The position numbers and the translations under genes were made by a program. Source: Tanytarsus gracilentus (taxonomy: Eukaryota > Arthropoda > Insecta > Diptera > Chironomidae). Taken from it: DNA of 64,000 nt. The stretch spans positions 3,162,001-3,226,000 of the forward strand of contig JAXRKN010000037.1 of the NCBI GenBank assembly GCA_038502055.1, in the 5' to 3' direction. The notes under the pieces were generated by a model. That model searched no databases, had not been told where the DNA came from, and saw only the letters and a list, made by a program, of their open reading frames with translations. Positions 54,101-62,825 of the stretch are shown piece after piece; within the stretch, counting starts at the first letter, position 1, and each line of letters begins with the position of its first letter.

Positions 54101-55076
54101 CCCGTGAAATTTGACATTCATTTTTTTCTGTCTTAAAATGTTGTAAGAAGAAAATCGAGGTAAAGGTCAGTGTAGAAAAAAATTGTCGTAGCTCTACCGT
54201 TACATGTTTGTTGCTAATAATTTAATGAGATCGTCCAAAGGTATTTAACCACATGCGCGTCATATGTCTGTTCGGAAGTAATGTCAGATAATCGCTTTTA
54301 ATTGCTCATTAAGTCAAAAAAAAATTATCCAAATATATGCAAAAAAAACATTTTTTATCTTAATACTGCCGTGTATGTTCTGATAACCTTGAAAGAGACC
54401 ATGCGAGAAGAGAAAAATTTGTCCGGGCATACAAAGCTCATTTATTGACCATCAAATTGTATATTTTTTTTGATTTTGTCACGAATTCTCTCTCGCGCAA
54501 AGATTCATCAGTAAAAATTTACATACGATGAAGAAATCCAATTCAATTCCATTCAATGGACGCAATAACAATAATCAAAATGAGTCGCTGAAAAAACTTT
54601 TATATGATGTGCCGTGCGAAGAGGAGAAAAAATTTTTTATATATTTAATATTTATGTAAATTGATTGAAGAGATTTTTTTATCAGCAGCAGCAATGTCGA
54701 AATTTTTATATTTTATCTTTAGCTCTTTTTGCCGCGCTCTTGCGACTCATATTATAAAAACTATATTTTATATTTTATTCACAAACACACTCGGACGATA
54801 ATGCGTTTAATGATTTTATCAAGCTAATATATAAGCAAAAGAGAGGGGTTACATCATGTAATTAATTAAGCGTCTCCTCGTTATCATAATCGCTATCATA
54901 TTTCGGTGAAATGAAATCATAAAAGAAAAAATGAGTCAAATCGTCGCGACGGTTGAAAATGAGTTTCTTTGGTCGTGTTCTTTATACCTATTATCGTCGA
55001 GCCAATCTGAGTCAGGATAGGCCAACTGAAATGCACTTCCGGTATCCAGTTTGATAAAATTTTCTTCCACTTGCAT
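6062..55076 (-). CDS. grh: Grainyhead transcription factor, 17 coding exons, 848 aa
   Basis: The exons are listed separately. Their lengths sum to 2547 nt and all phases agree, giving 848 residues plus TGA. Grainyhead is a nuclear CP2-family transcription factor that binds AACCGGTT-like sites as a dimer. It activates cuticle, wound-repair and cell-junction genes and controls neuroblast timing. Residues 60-82 carry the GRHL activation segment. Residue 166 starts the conserved LSQNEIQG segment. The CP2 DNA-binding domain starts near residue 442 and continues to about 640, including [17 protein letters not shown] and [19 protein letters not shown]. The dimerisation domain runs from about 744 ([20 protein letters not shown]) to the end ([10 protein letters not shown]). 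Identity comes from near-complete recall of Drosophila Grh in exons 3, 8-13 and 15. The least certain part is the first exon. Other first exons or UTR exons may lie upstream. Confidence 0.96.
6189..6764 (-). other. grh intron 16
   Basis: A 576-nt AT-rich GT-AG intron. No other feature was seen. Confidence 0.9.
6765..6829 (-). CDS. grh: grh exon 16: dimerisation domain
   Basis: A 65-nt exon reading [20 protein letters not shown], residues 786-806, then two bases of a Gly codon. The acceptor is TTTGCAG and the donor GTAAGT. It matches the ubiquitin-like fold region of the Grh C terminus. Confidence 0.95.
8214..8220 (+). promoter_or_regulatory. TATA box candidate in grh intron 15
   Basis: TATATAA lies in a locally GC-richer stretch. 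An initiator-like CAGTG lies about 30 nt downstream (near 8245). It could drive a transcript antisense to grh. There is no experimental support. Confidence 0.3.
8238..8430 (+). CDS. Candidate short secreted peptide gene, speculative
   Basis: ATG at 8238 opens a textbook signal peptide ([20 protein letters not shown]). Read straight through, it gives a 31-aa peptide ending KLDPCTL at TAA (8331-8333). Alternatively, a 49-nt intron (8308-8356) has a GTAAAC donor and an excellent acceptor (pyrimidine tract, CTAAC branch site, CAG), and would lead to a 47-aa product ending at 8430. AATAAA at 8440-8445 follows. Against it: the TATA box at 8214 would place the transcription start near 8245, downstream of this ATG, and the spliced C-terminal part is hydrophobic and matches no family I know. 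Confidence 0.2.
9410..9593 (-). CDS. grh: grh exon 15: start of dimerisation domain
   Basis: Encodes residues 724-785, including [20 protein letters not shown] and [16 protein letters not shown]. This is one of the most conserved Grh blocks. The acceptor is AACAACAG and the donor GTAAGT. Confidence 0.97.
9594..9896 (-). other. grh intron 14
   Basis: A 303-nt intron with nothing else recognised. Confidence 0.9.
9897..10051 (-). CDS. grh: grh exon 14: linker between CP2 and dimerisation domains
   Basis: Encodes residues 673-723, starting [13 protein letters not shown] and ending FPPDVA plus two bases of a Thr codon. The acceptor is TTCTCACAG and the donor GTGAGT. The segment is Pro/His/Ser-rich and less conserved, and its frame is fixed by both neighbours. 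Confidence 0.92.
10052..10141 (-). other. grh intron 13
   Basis: A 90-nt intron between phase-0 exons. Confidence 0.9.
10142..10321 (-). CDS. grh: grh exon 13: C-terminal part of CP2 DNA-binding domain
   Basis: A 60-codon phase 0-0 exon, residues 613-672. It contains [18 protein letters not shown], the basic stretch used in DNA contact and nuclear localisation, then [19 protein letters not shown] and the PPVLFSP motif. The acceptor is TGTACACAG and the donor GTAAGC. Confidence 0.97.
11863..12051. repeat. Long imperfect inverted repeat, MITE-like
   Basis: Two arms of about 80-90 nt pair with few mismatches around a centre near 11957. The outer ends are AGCTGCT (11863) and AGCAGCT (ending 12051). 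Inner landmarks are GGTACC in each arm, TTTTTGAAATT facing its complement, and ACGTTATGAAA facing its complement. AAATTAA flanks both sides and could be a target-site duplication, though this is weak in AT-rich DNA. No coding capacity. Confidence 0.7.
13035..13058. repeat. (CGA)8 microsatellite
   Basis: Eight perfect CGA units in a grh intron, unusually GC-rich for this region. Confidence 0.95.
15053..15115. repeat. 13-bp inverted repeat enclosing two 13-bp direct repeats
   Basis: ATAAATAGTGCAA (15053-15065) is perfectly inverted at 15103-15115. Between the arms, TAAAAGTCAATAT occurs twice (15067-15079 and 15087-15099). Confidence 0.85.
16664..16762 (-). CDS. grh: grh exon 12: CP2 DNA-binding domain
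   Basis: A 33-codon phase 0-0 exon, residues 580-612, reading [16 protein letters not shown] and [11 protein letters not shown]. The acceptor is AATTTCAG and the donor GTGAGT. Confidence 0.97.
16763..20932 (-). other. grh intron 11
   Basis: A 4.2-kb intron without a recognisable gene. It contains a dense CATAAA/TTTATG cluster at 17391-17832, an (AG)8 tract at 18285-18300 and a short (CA)n run near 20890. Confidence 0.85.
18285..18300. repeat. (AG)8 tract
   Basis: Perfect dinucleotide run. GAGA tracts recur throughout the locus and can bind GAGA factor. Confidence 0.9.
20933..20989 (-). CDS. grh: grh exon 11: CP2 DNA-binding domain
   Basis: A 19-codon microexon-like segment, [19 protein letters not shown], residues 561-579, phase 0-0. 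It is a hallmark of the Grh family. The acceptor is CTCAACAG and the donor GTAAGA. Confidence 0.97.
20990..24797 (-). other. grh intron 10
   Basis: A 3.8-kb intron without a recognisable gene. A palindromic E-box flanked by two Grainyhead-like sites lies at 21348-21455. A 133-codon open frame at 23205-23606 looks random. Confidence 0.85.
21426..21437. promoter_or_regulatory. 12-bp perfect palindrome with CACGTG E-box
   Basis: CACCACGTGGTG lies between AACCAGTTT (21348-21356) and CACCAGTTT (21447-21455). Both flanking sites resemble Grainyhead half-site pairs (AACYNGTT). The regulatory role is inferred. Confidence 0.3.
24798..24892 (-). CDS. grh: grh exon 10: CP2 DNA-binding domain
   Basis: Encodes residues 529-560, reading [20 protein letters not shown] and [11 protein letters not shown]. 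The acceptor is CTTTACAG and the donor GTAAGC. The first two bases complete the Asp codon from exon 9. Confidence 0.97.
24893..26865 (-). other. grh intron 9
   Basis: A 2-kb intron with no gene seen. It contains a 16-bp perfect direct repeat at 26409-26450. Confidence 0.85.
26409..26450. repeat. 16-bp perfect direct repeat, 26-bp period
   Basis: GCAAAATATGGCAGAG occurs at 26409-26424 and again at 26435-26450. A related ATATGTGGCAGAGAG lies about 140 bp to the left, near 26270. Confidence 0.9.
26866..26977 (-). CDS. grh: grh exon 9: CP2 DNA-binding domain
   Basis: Encodes residues 492-528, reading [20 protein letters not shown] and [16 protein letters not shown], followed by one base of an Asp codon. 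The acceptor is ATTTACAG and the donor GTGAGT. Confidence 0.97.
26978..30978 (-). other. grh intron 8
   Basis: A 4-kb intron, AT-rich with scattered GAGA tracts. No gene or strong repeat was recognised. Confidence 0.85.
30979..31141 (-). CDS. grh: grh exon 8: start of CP2 DNA-binding domain
   Basis: Encodes residues 437-491, including [19 protein letters not shown] and [16 protein letters not shown]. The acceptor is CCATTAG and the donor GTAAGT. The first base completes the Ile codon begun in exon 7. Confidence 0.97.
31142..34521 (-). other. grh intron 7
   Basis: A 3.4-kb intron. Open frames seen here are short and random-looking. It contains TG-rich and GAGA tracts and nothing else recognised. 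Confidence 0.85.
34522..34739 (-). CDS. grh: grh exon 7: linker before the CP2 domain
   Basis: Encodes residues 365-436, from [19 protein letters not shown] to DADKIQIPK. It is Ser/Thr/Pro-rich in the middle. The [13 protein letters not shown] part precedes the DNA-binding domain in Grh proteins. The acceptor is TTTTACAG and the donor GTGAGT. Confidence 0.95.
34740..35448 (-). other. grh intron 6
   Basis: A 709-nt intron containing an (AGAT)4 microsatellite at 35163-35180. Confidence 0.88.
35163..35180. repeat. (AGAT)4 microsatellite
   Basis: Four perfect AGAT units followed by a partial unit. Confidence 0.9.
35449..35731 (-). CDS. grh: grh exon 6: Tyr/Ser/Thr-rich segment
   Basis: Encodes residues 270-364, starting [19 protein letters not shown] and ending [12 protein letters not shown]. 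The acceptor is AATTTACAG and the donor GTAATG. It is low in complexity but has no stop over 94 codons and balanced codon use, and its frame is fixed by both junctions. Confidence 0.92.
35732..35793 (-). other. grh intron 5
   Basis: A 62-nt minimal intron that keeps exons 5 and 6 as a tight pair. Confidence 0.9.
35794..35891 (-). CDS. grh: grh exon 5
   Basis: Encodes residues 238-269, [19 protein letters not shown] then [12 protein letters not shown], plus two bases of a Pro codon. The acceptor is AATGCAG and the donor GTAAGT. Confidence 0.9.
35892..37250 (-). other. grh intron 4
   Basis: A 1.36-kb intron. An open frame of 127 codons on the opposite strand (35848-36231) overlaps exon 5 and is judged spurious. 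Confidence 0.87.
37251..37361 (-). CDS. grh: grh exon 4: symmetric 111-nt exon
   Basis: Thirty-seven codons, phase 0-0, residues 201-237, with [16 protein letters not shown] and GGTQIYVQ. The acceptor is CTCTAATAG and the donor GTAAAA. The Pro/Ser-rich composition suits a linker or activation segment. Confidence 0.88.
37362..41483 (-). other. grh intron 3
   Basis: A 4.1-kb intron, strongly AT-rich with many homopolymer runs. No gene or notable repeat was recognised. Confidence 0.85.
41484..41649 (-). CDS. grh: grh exon 3: conserved linker with VKREPED motif
   Basis: Encodes residues 145-200. [15 protein letters not shown] and [13 protein letters not shown] match the corresponding Drosophila Grh segment. 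VKRE fits the sumoylation consensus (hydrophobic-K-x-E), which is inference. The acceptor is TTTTTTGCAG and the donor GTGAGT. Confidence 0.96.
41650..46426 (-). other. grh intron 2
   Basis: A 4.8-kb intron, very AT-rich, without a recognisable gene. Small frames at 42574-42849, 43827-44030 and 45842-46123 look random. Confidence 0.85.
46427..46771 (-). CDS. grh: grh exon 2: GRHL-type activation segment and poly-Asn
   Basis: Encodes residues 30-144. [18 protein letters not shown] followed by LHISG aligns with the vertebrate GRHL N terminus (ENPLTAATKAMMSING), and TTYEYYKI aligns with LYDYYKV. Between them sits a run of nine Asn (93-101). The acceptor TTTTCGACCCAG (46772-46774 is the CAG) is preceded by a TTCTAAT branch-like site and gives the right phase for exon 1. 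If it is not used, the frame stays open upstream with an ATG at 46818, so this could also be an alternative first exon. The donor is GTAAAG. Confidence 0.88.
46772..54987 (-). other. grh intron 1
   Basis: An 8.2-kb intron (if exon 1 is correct). It holds no recognisable large gene. A 50-codon frame with a signal peptide lies at 47003-47155. Other frames, such as 48635-48883 and 52613-53058, have no recognisable motif. Confidence 0.65.
47003..47155 (-). CDS. Candidate 50-aa secreted peptide ORF, speculative
   Basis: The ORF encodes [20 protein letters not shown] followed by IALASP, a plausible signal peptide with cleavage after ALA, then a short tail ending LNCGTS. It lies about 230 nt upstream of grh exon 2. 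The opposite strand is also open, so chance is quite possible. No family is recognised. Confidence 0.15.
   Translation of the reverse strand: MHVNNTLELLLLSTVVLSVAIALASPCRDLLIEVSKPLIGERERLNCGTS
54988..55076 (-). CDS. grh: grh exon 1 (predicted first coding exon)
   Basis: ATG at 55076 opens 29 codons ([18 protein letters not shown] to DWLDDN) and ends AG|GTATAA. The two leftover bases are completed by the first base of exon 2, so the phase fits. Unspliced, the frame runs only 14 codons beyond the donor before a stop. Codon use looks coding and the segment is locally GC-richer than its flanks. I do not recall this exact sequence from another Grh, so the link to exon 2 is inference from phase, strand and position. 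Confidence 0.6.
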
Positions 55077-55503
55077 AAATCAAAAATTTTCTTTCACTTC
55101 TTTATTTTTTGCTAGTTTAATTTTATATTTATTTTTATAAAATTGCACTTCCGACACTCATATTTTGATCTTCCGTTCACAAAACTCTATTGTTGTTGTA
55201 TAAAACTAGTTTAAGGGAAGCACCTTGCACCTCCTATTGTGTCTGTGGCAATTCTCTGCCACAATTGATCACGACTCTTTTTTTTAAGAATAAAATTCCT
55301 TTCTTATCTTCAGCTCGTGTCTTCTTAAAACTTTTTTTTTTATGTAAAAATTCTTTTGTTTTGAAAATACGTAAAATTATTTTTTTCCTTCTTTTCAAGT
55401 ACGATATTCGTCCGTAATCAGTTCTATGCCCTCTGACAAACCGATATAAACTGAAAACAACTTTTAATATTTTCCATCAACACACAACGTACACGGGAGA
55501 GCT

Positions 55504-55521
55504 ACGGTTCAGGCTGACCGT
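55504..55521. promoter_or_regulatory. Near-perfect dyad upstream of grh exon 1
   Basis: ACGGTTCAGGCTGACCGT: ACGGT and CAG on the left are exactly complementary to CTGACCGT on the right, with one extra T and a single central G. This is an inferred protein-binding site or structured leader. Confidence 0.3.
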
Positions 55522-55619
55522 CTCATACACACCGTAAAGTATATGCGGAGAGTGGTAGAAGAGCAACAACAAATAAAATGTTAGCAGCAGTGCCTTGTTG
55601 TATGACGACGAAGAGGCAA

Positions 55620-55700
55620 GAGAAGGAGAGTGAGAGAGAGATAGTGAAATACAAACATTTGTGCTTTGAAAAATGTTCTCTGAGAGAGAGACTGAGTGTG
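55620..55700. promoter_or_regulatory. GAGA-tract cluster
   Basis: Repeated GAGAG runs about 0.55-0.62 kb upstream of the predicted first exon. Such clusters bind GAGA factor at many insect developmental promoters; function here is inferred. Confidence 0.35.
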
Positions 55701-57805
55701 ATTTGAAGACAGAGTGATTTTTTCCATCTACCTGTTCTCCTTGCGAGCTCTTCTAAGGCGCACACAGCCAGAGAGAATTAATATTAAAAAATCAGTCTAA
55801 TATATATAAAAAAAATTGTAATCTCTCTAGCGGGAGATTAGAGCTCTAAAAATATTTTTCCTATTTCTCTGTCAGTCTATTAGACTTACGGGAGTAAAAG
55901 ATTGAATTTCAAATGTTCAATGTCAAATTCGGATTTTTTCATGTGTGATTAGGAAAAAAATTCATCTGATTTATGCTTTTGGATTAATTCATTAATTTTT
56001 TTTCTTCTGAATAAATTTTTTAGATCATATCAAAATTAATATTTTGTGGCATTCGTACGTCGTATATTATGCGTACATGTGTGTTTGAAATGATAAATAG
56101 ATGAAATTAAAATAATGAGTTATAACCACAAATATTTGAATACTGTTAGAGTTGGTAATTGATATTCGTGATAATTGTCTCGATCAATTTGTTCGAAATC
56201 TTTTCAGAAATTTAAAAATTAAATTATTCTTTAATTTATTTAAAAAATTAAATTCAACGAATGGTAATTAAAATATCAATAATTAATATTCAAATGCAAT
56301 CCCATCTGTCAAATTTTACATTCAGAATTACGTTGTAAAAAAATATTCTCTCACAGCCCAGATGATTAATTAATTTTTACAAACACTTCAAGTGTATAAT
56401 TTAAATGTTGTGAACGATAATTGATAATTCAGTGCGGATATTGCAAATTTTCTTGTCCTTCATTCGCACAGCTCACAACGTGCTCTACAAATCACCAAAT
56501 CATTTCCATAATTAATATGCAAAAAAATGTATTTCTCTCTAATCTACTTTAGAGCGTTAGACGTTTCCTTTCCTATACACGCATAGGAGTCTTTTATGCG
56601 AATTTATTTGACATTTATGCCTTCATTTTTCTTTCCTCACTACAATTGCACTTGTGCGGTAAATTGTTGTTAATTATTTTGAAAGGAATTACCTCGAAGA
56701 CGGGAGCAAGAGAAAACAAGAGGGAAAGAACGCCGAGAATGGATAAGAAAGGTAGCAAATTTGTAATGACTTTGCCCATAATTTATTATTTCTGAAAAAG
56801 TACAAAAATCGTTTTGTTTTCAATTTTCTTAAAAGGCTCTTCCGGACTAATTAAACGCTCATTTAACAAGTGCAAGTCAAACATGCAAAAAGTAAACTTA
56901 AAAAAATCGCTTTTAGTTTTTAAATTCTCCTTAAATTGCTTAAGAGTTAGACTCATGCTAGCAGCACAACAAGAGATTTTTTCTATCAAATAAGAAGAAA
57001 ATTTAATTCAAATAATGAATGCAAATTTCACTAATGCTCTTTCGTACAGAGAAAATCCATTGATTCGGTCGGTTACGCTCACAACAAAAAAAAGATTATT
57101 AATCACATTTTGAGATGATCGAATGGCTAATGAGCGAAGCACACTTTTATAACTTCTTCTTTGTCTATATATAAAATTGACTTTGAAATAGACACAAGGA
57201 GCGTGATAAATCAATAAGGCAATAAACAAATCTTTATGACTTCATTTAACCATCATTCGAATTATTTTATTGACGGACGCTTCGAGAATTTAAAAGCTTT
57301 TGTAAACGTGTGTTATTTTCTTTAAAAATTATAAATTTAAATTACTCCTTCTCGGAGTTATATCGCAACATGTTTATCTTCCTCTCTCGCCTTTAATACT
57401 AGCCACGGCTGGATTGGATTTCACTGATAAGACGACTCTCGAAATGTTCCTTTTTGCTACGCTCTCACTATATGCTGATTGCATCGATGTTATGCGGTTG
57501 TTCTGATAATTGGCATCGCAATTAAGGAAAATTAAGTAAACATTTCAAAAAACAATTATTCATTATACTCACTACGACTGCACATATATATTTTTTGCAT
57601 GTCAGAATGCATTTTCAACTCTCTCACTGTCATGTGAGGTATTTTCCCTGCTAGTCAGTGTGAAGTAGTCGATTAATGAATCAGAGATGATTGAAAGTGT
57701 TGTGGAAAATTCAACCTCTATCCTCTAAATTTTTATTGTCACATAAAAATTATCATCTGCCAAGGCAACAAGTTATATGTGCCATAAATTTTTAGACAAA
57801 AAAAA

Positions 57806-58213
57806 TCAATCATGTTCGGAGTGGCATTTGCATAAATAAAACACAGCTCTTTTGATATCCTTGAGGAAGAAATCAATCAGACTCTTATCGTCGAATGAAT
57901 CATAAAATTTTATGGTGTAAGCTTGCAACAAAGTCACACTTATGCCTTCATCCATCAATTTCTTTGCCATAGCTGCAGACGCGACTGTCTCTCTTTGTAA
58001 TGCAATTTGCATTAATGGACATTGAGGATTTAATATACACACAACTACATGCAAATGCTCTTGCATTTTTCTCTCTTCCTCTGTCATTGTCATTTCTTTT
58101 GCTGATAACAAATGAGTTATGTGGAAAGCATTCGAGTCGAGCGAAAGGCATCGAAAAATACGAAGAACATTGCGCTTATTTTTTGCCCCGTTGTTCACGA
58201 TAGCTGTCATCAT
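57806..58213 (-). CDS. Hypothetical 135-aa ORF, unsupported
   Basis: Starts MMTAIVNNGAKNKRNVLRIF and ends CKCHSEHD at a TGA. It has a fairly balanced composition, with an Ala-rich helix-like stretch (ASAAMAKKLMDEG). This is the longest open frame in the distal region and locally GC-richer. No domain is recognised. A plus-strand frame overlaps it, and open frames of similar length arise elsewhere in the window by chance, so it may not be a gene. Confidence 0.18.
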   Translation of the reverse strand: MMTAIVNNGAKNKRNVLRIFRCLSLDSNAFHITHLLSAKEMTMTEEERKMQEHLHVVVCILNPQCPLMQIALQRETVASAAMAKKLMDEGISVTLLQAYTIKFYDSFDDKSLIDFFLKDIKRAVFYLCKCHSEHD

Positions 58214-59547
58214 ACGTAGGCTTTATAGTCGCTTATGTTCTGATTGCATGTAATGCAATTTGTGTATTGTTATTGTTACTTCTCGGCCACTCTATAGAAA
58301 AAGTTTCTCATTCATCTCAATATAAAAATTGATGACAAAATCTTTACAGCTTTTATTTATGCTTTCATCCGTCTTTTTTTACCATACATGGTGGTGTTAC
58401 TTGGAGCATTAGTGGTCAGAATAAAATGTTTGAAAATTAAGAGCAAATTTAATTAACACAAAATTAATTAAAATTTTATGTTGTGAATTCATAAATTGTC
58501 GTGCAGAAAATATTTTTTATAAATAAATCTCTAAAATCTCGCAAAATAACTTTTCACTCCCATTCTCTCACTTCTGTCGCCGCCGCACATAAGAATTGAT
58601 GTATTGCACTTCACGAAAAAAAAAATAAAAAATCTCGAAAAACACTCACACACTCTTTTCGCGTGTGTTTCAAGGAAGTGTCGGCTGATAATTGTAAATT
58701 ATGTTTGAAATGATTCAAAGAAGGAATTGAGCGCGAAAGAGCATGCCAAAGAAAGAGCTAGAAGCGATCGGCGAAAATTGTTATTTATTCATGCTAGAGC
58801 TACTATCGTGTCGATGGGATTTTCTTTATCACATTTCATATCATGTAGTATAAAAGAGAGAGAAAGAGAATATCGCTATTGATATCGATATATAATGTGC
58901 ACCTATGCACCGTGTTTGTGTGTTGCAAAAGTGAAGTGGCACAACAACAACGAAAAAGGAGGAGAGAGTGAGAGACAATGACACTGACTGCGGTATGTGG
59001 AGCCGTATAAGAATGATAAATGTCAAACGAGGCAGAGAAAGGCATTGAAAGAAGATCTACTGATGGTGAAACCTTCTATTAAAAAAGAGAAGCTGGATGA
59101 CGAGAGAGAAAAATTGTGTATGACCTTAAATGATGATTAATTTACATAATTCATTAATTGACGCTCGTGGTGGTGAGAAAGAGCAGAAGCAGATGCAAAA
59201 AAGAACACGAGAGTGCAGAGGTGGACAGAATTGCTGAAGGTTTTGATGCACCACAATCGGATTGGTACTAAGTGGTGGGCATCAAAATATTTGCGATGAA
59301 AATTAATTTTACAAATTTATTAAATCACTTTTCAAACTCACTCAGCATCACCTTGCAAAATAAACATTTATCTAAAAGCAGATAAATTGACATTTATTAG
59401 AGAAAAGAATGAGCTAATCTATCTTATTTACTTTAATAGCATGTGTGTACTATGTAAATTAGTTAGAAATGCATTTTACAACGATGATATGCTTTAATAA
59501 ATGCACCATGAAACCAACGCAAATTTGTTTCGCCATGAATGCAAGCA

Positions 59548-59550
<3 letters not shown>

Positions 59551-59580
<30 letters not shown>
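59551..59580. repeat. (GA)15 microsatellite
   Basis: Thirty perfect bases of GA repeat, the longest dinucleotide run seen in the window. Confidence 0.97.
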
Positions 59581-59583
<3 letters not shown>

Positions 59584-62500
59584 GAATCTTCACTAACTGT
59601 TTCTTCTTCTTCATTCTCAACTAAATTGTTTAAAGCTCACCAAATGAAAAATGGAAATGGATTTATTATTCTGTGCTATTAATAAATACATTGCATTTGC
59701 AAGGAGGTGGAATGTATGCCATGCGGATTCCATCTTCACATATTCTTTCTGCACTTAGGAAATGAATTTAAATCGCAGTGCATTCGAGTGCATTGTGACC
59801 TCTCACACTTTAATTACATTTATCAGCGGGATATTTGTTTATAACTTAGCGACATGTGATTTAGAAAAAAATATGCTAAAGAGGTTTTAAAGCGCAGTTT
59901 TGCAAAATGCACAGTGTCAAGATTTAATTTATAATTTCAAGAGAATTTAAAAAACATGACAGACATTTGAAACTTGACAGCTCATTTAGCTCAATTTTAT
60001 TTTATTTTATTTATTTGACTCATGATTTATGAGCAGAAACTTTTACAAATTTACAAATATGAGGAAAGAATTTATGATTTTTGCAATTCGATAAATCGAA
60101 AAAAAAAATGGCAACGTTTCACCGCCGTTCAATTCCGTTACTGTTACTAATGCACAATCGCAAGAATGTTTCTCAGACACAACGAAAAAAAAATTGATTA
60201 AGATAAATCATGTGCATTGCAAAACGAGATGCTGGCATGAGACGTTTTAATGTCAGAACCGCGCGATATAAAATATAAAATATTGCGAGTCATGTGAACA
60301 TATTTTATATATTTATGCGAAGCTCTCGTTCATGTTATTATTGTAATGATGTATTAAATATCTCACACCGATTGCTTCTTATCGTGAAGCATTTTTTTAT
60401 GTGGCTTTGATGTAAATTTCTATCTTTAATGGAACGACACAACGTTTTGGTTAAGATAAGAGTTGACATATCGATCCACTTTAAAACATTTTTTAAGGGC
60501 TTGAATTTTTTATGAAACATTCAAAAATTATTGCAACATTTTCTTCTTCAATAAAAAGCACAAAGTTATTTGAGAAACTTAGTTTGCAACAGATATGTGA
60601 TTATTTTTTGCGGGTTGCATGAATCGCTGTTGTTAATTTTTATTGCTGCTTTTCTCGGAGACAAAAATTTCTTTAAACCAAATAAAGTGCATCATTAACT
60701 TTTCTGCAGGATCCCTCTCTCCTTTTTTATGCCAATTTCTGCATTGAGCACAAAATACGATTATTTTCTTCGCTGAGTGCTTGTTTTATTGTCGCACGAA
60801 AGAAATTAAAATTCAGCCAATTTTTTTTCTCCCCAAAGCTTCTTTAATAAGAGAATGTAGCGCTCATTAATGCACTTTTACATGTTTCATTTGTAATACA
60901 TTTTATGTTTTCATTAAAAATTATTATCGACTTTTTATGGGCACCACTCACTCAACAAAAAAGTGCCAAAGAAGAAGATTTAAAACAGAAGAGAACAAAA
61001 GAATATTTCTTGTGAAAAATAAATAAATTACAAATGCGTGATAGATTCGATAATTTCACTCAAGATATGAACATAAAAGATTTATTCCAATTAATATAAT
61101 ACAAAAGTAAAATGCCATAAACACACGAGCTCTCATATGAAGCCACAATTTTATATGCGTATGAGATTTATTATCATCAAATTCAATTTATTGACGCTTT
61201 TTCGTATTAGAGGAAATTTCAACTGACAAGATCACAAAAATAGATGCTTAGTTTATGGCTAATTTTTGTTTTAGAGAAGTTTTCACCCAGTTAGAAAAAT
61301 TTGTTTAAAATTTTTTTTAACGAAATAATTCAAGAGGGTCATTTTTAAAATTTATTTTTAAGATTTAAAATTTTTTGAAAATTTATTCAAGTAGGCGAAT
61401 TTTTAAGATTTAGAAAAAATTATTAACTGGGAAGTTGCTTGTGCATTAAGACTGTATAAAATTTATGCTTTAAACAAATCGTGGAAAATTGAAAGAGAGA
61501 AAAAAAGCTCATGAATTAATCAAGTGTTTCTGACTCGTAAAATTAGCATTCTAACAAATTCCTCTAATTTTTATAACAGAAGCATTTAGATTTTTATGGT
61601 TTTTTAATTAATTTTTTCTTTCATCCTAAATATTTCTCTGTATGTTATTTGAGAATAGAGCAAATGAATTTATGTCAGTGAGTGGCACGAAATAGAATTA
61701 CACGAGAGATTTGTGTGTATACATTTTATGATTGCCATTCAAGTCATAAATTTTTTCGAAGCAGCACGGAGGAGAAAAAAGATTAAATGTTTAGAGATAA
61801 TGAAAAGAGACACTCTTTGGCATTACATTTTTTAGTAGTCGGCAGGGGGTGAAATCTTTGACTATGATGGTCGAAAGCTCACATGTGAGTTGTTCCATCC
61901 CTTGGTATTTTAATATTTGAAGAATCCAAATCGGCTCTCGTTTGTGTATAAAAGAGAATAAAAAAGAAAATGATTGCATTCGAACGGATCTCCAAGTGCG
62001 ATGATGATCTGATAAATATCAGCTCAAGTTTCTCTGCATTATTATATGGTTTAAATAGCCAGAGATTAATAATTCATAGAAGAGTCGTAAAAAATGAGAG
62101 AGAACAATTTCATTCGCTTCGCAACGGAGAATTTTCCACGAAGTCAAAGTGACGCACATCAGCTGGACACTGGAAATGTCTTCACTGATTAATAAATCCA
62201 GTAAAGAATATTCATTAAAACTTTTTTTATGGCATTTAAAACATCCAGCAGGCAATCGACATTCGCGTCGATGTATATCGACTTTAATTAATGAATCAAA
62301 TTTATGCAAATGCTGTTTATTTCGTTTCGTCTCTCTCCCTCTCCCTTCCTCGGACACTATATTAAAAATGTTTCTCGGATATTGCTGGTGCTGGCGATGT
62401 TGCCTCAGAGATATAAAGCAGAGGCAACAATAAATAATTTACTCTCGGTCGTAAGGACATGCCAGAGCACCAAGTGATATTGTTGATTTCGATCAAGATT

Positions 62501-62787
62501 AATCAATTGAGGAATCGATTTCATTCATAATTCTCTTGAATGGCTTTTCATGCTCCTTTGTGTGTAATTTGCTTCAATTATGGCACACGTTTCGCTATTA
62601 ATCGACTGGATATCGAAACTATCTTATTATGTTGCTGGCGCGCTGCTGTCGTTTATTTCTGGTCTGACTCTCTCGTGAGCCGTTTTAGATTATAGCTCGA
62701 TGTTAAGGTCATGCTGGTTGACTGACTGTGTTTGTCTATGATCGCGAGTCATGATTTTAATTTTGTTTTGCTTAAAATTGCTAAAAT

Positions 62788-62825
62788 AAGTAGTCGAGTC
62801 CAAAGGTGTGCGGACTGAGCTACTT
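62788..62825. repeat. 14-bp imperfect inverted repeat
   Basis: AAGTAGTCGAGTCC (62788-62801) and GGACTGAGCTACTT (62812-62825) pair at 11 of 14 positions across a 10-nt loop. Further AGCTTT-rich repeats follow to about 62935. Confidence 0.7.

Larger units (their letters stand above)
55077..57805 (-). other. Putative grh promoter and upstream region
   Basis: No gene is recognised. GAGA-rich tracts at about 55620-55700 and an 8-bp dyad at 55504-55521 lie within 0.7 kb of the predicted start codon, in a GC-richer patch. This makes it a reasonable promoter or 5' UTR candidate. The rest is AT-rich. Confidence 0.4.

Noticed and set aside
62019..62433. Overlapping 94- and 112-codon open frames on opposite strands
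   Set aside because: Both are low in recognisable features and mutually antisense. No splice or start signals support either.
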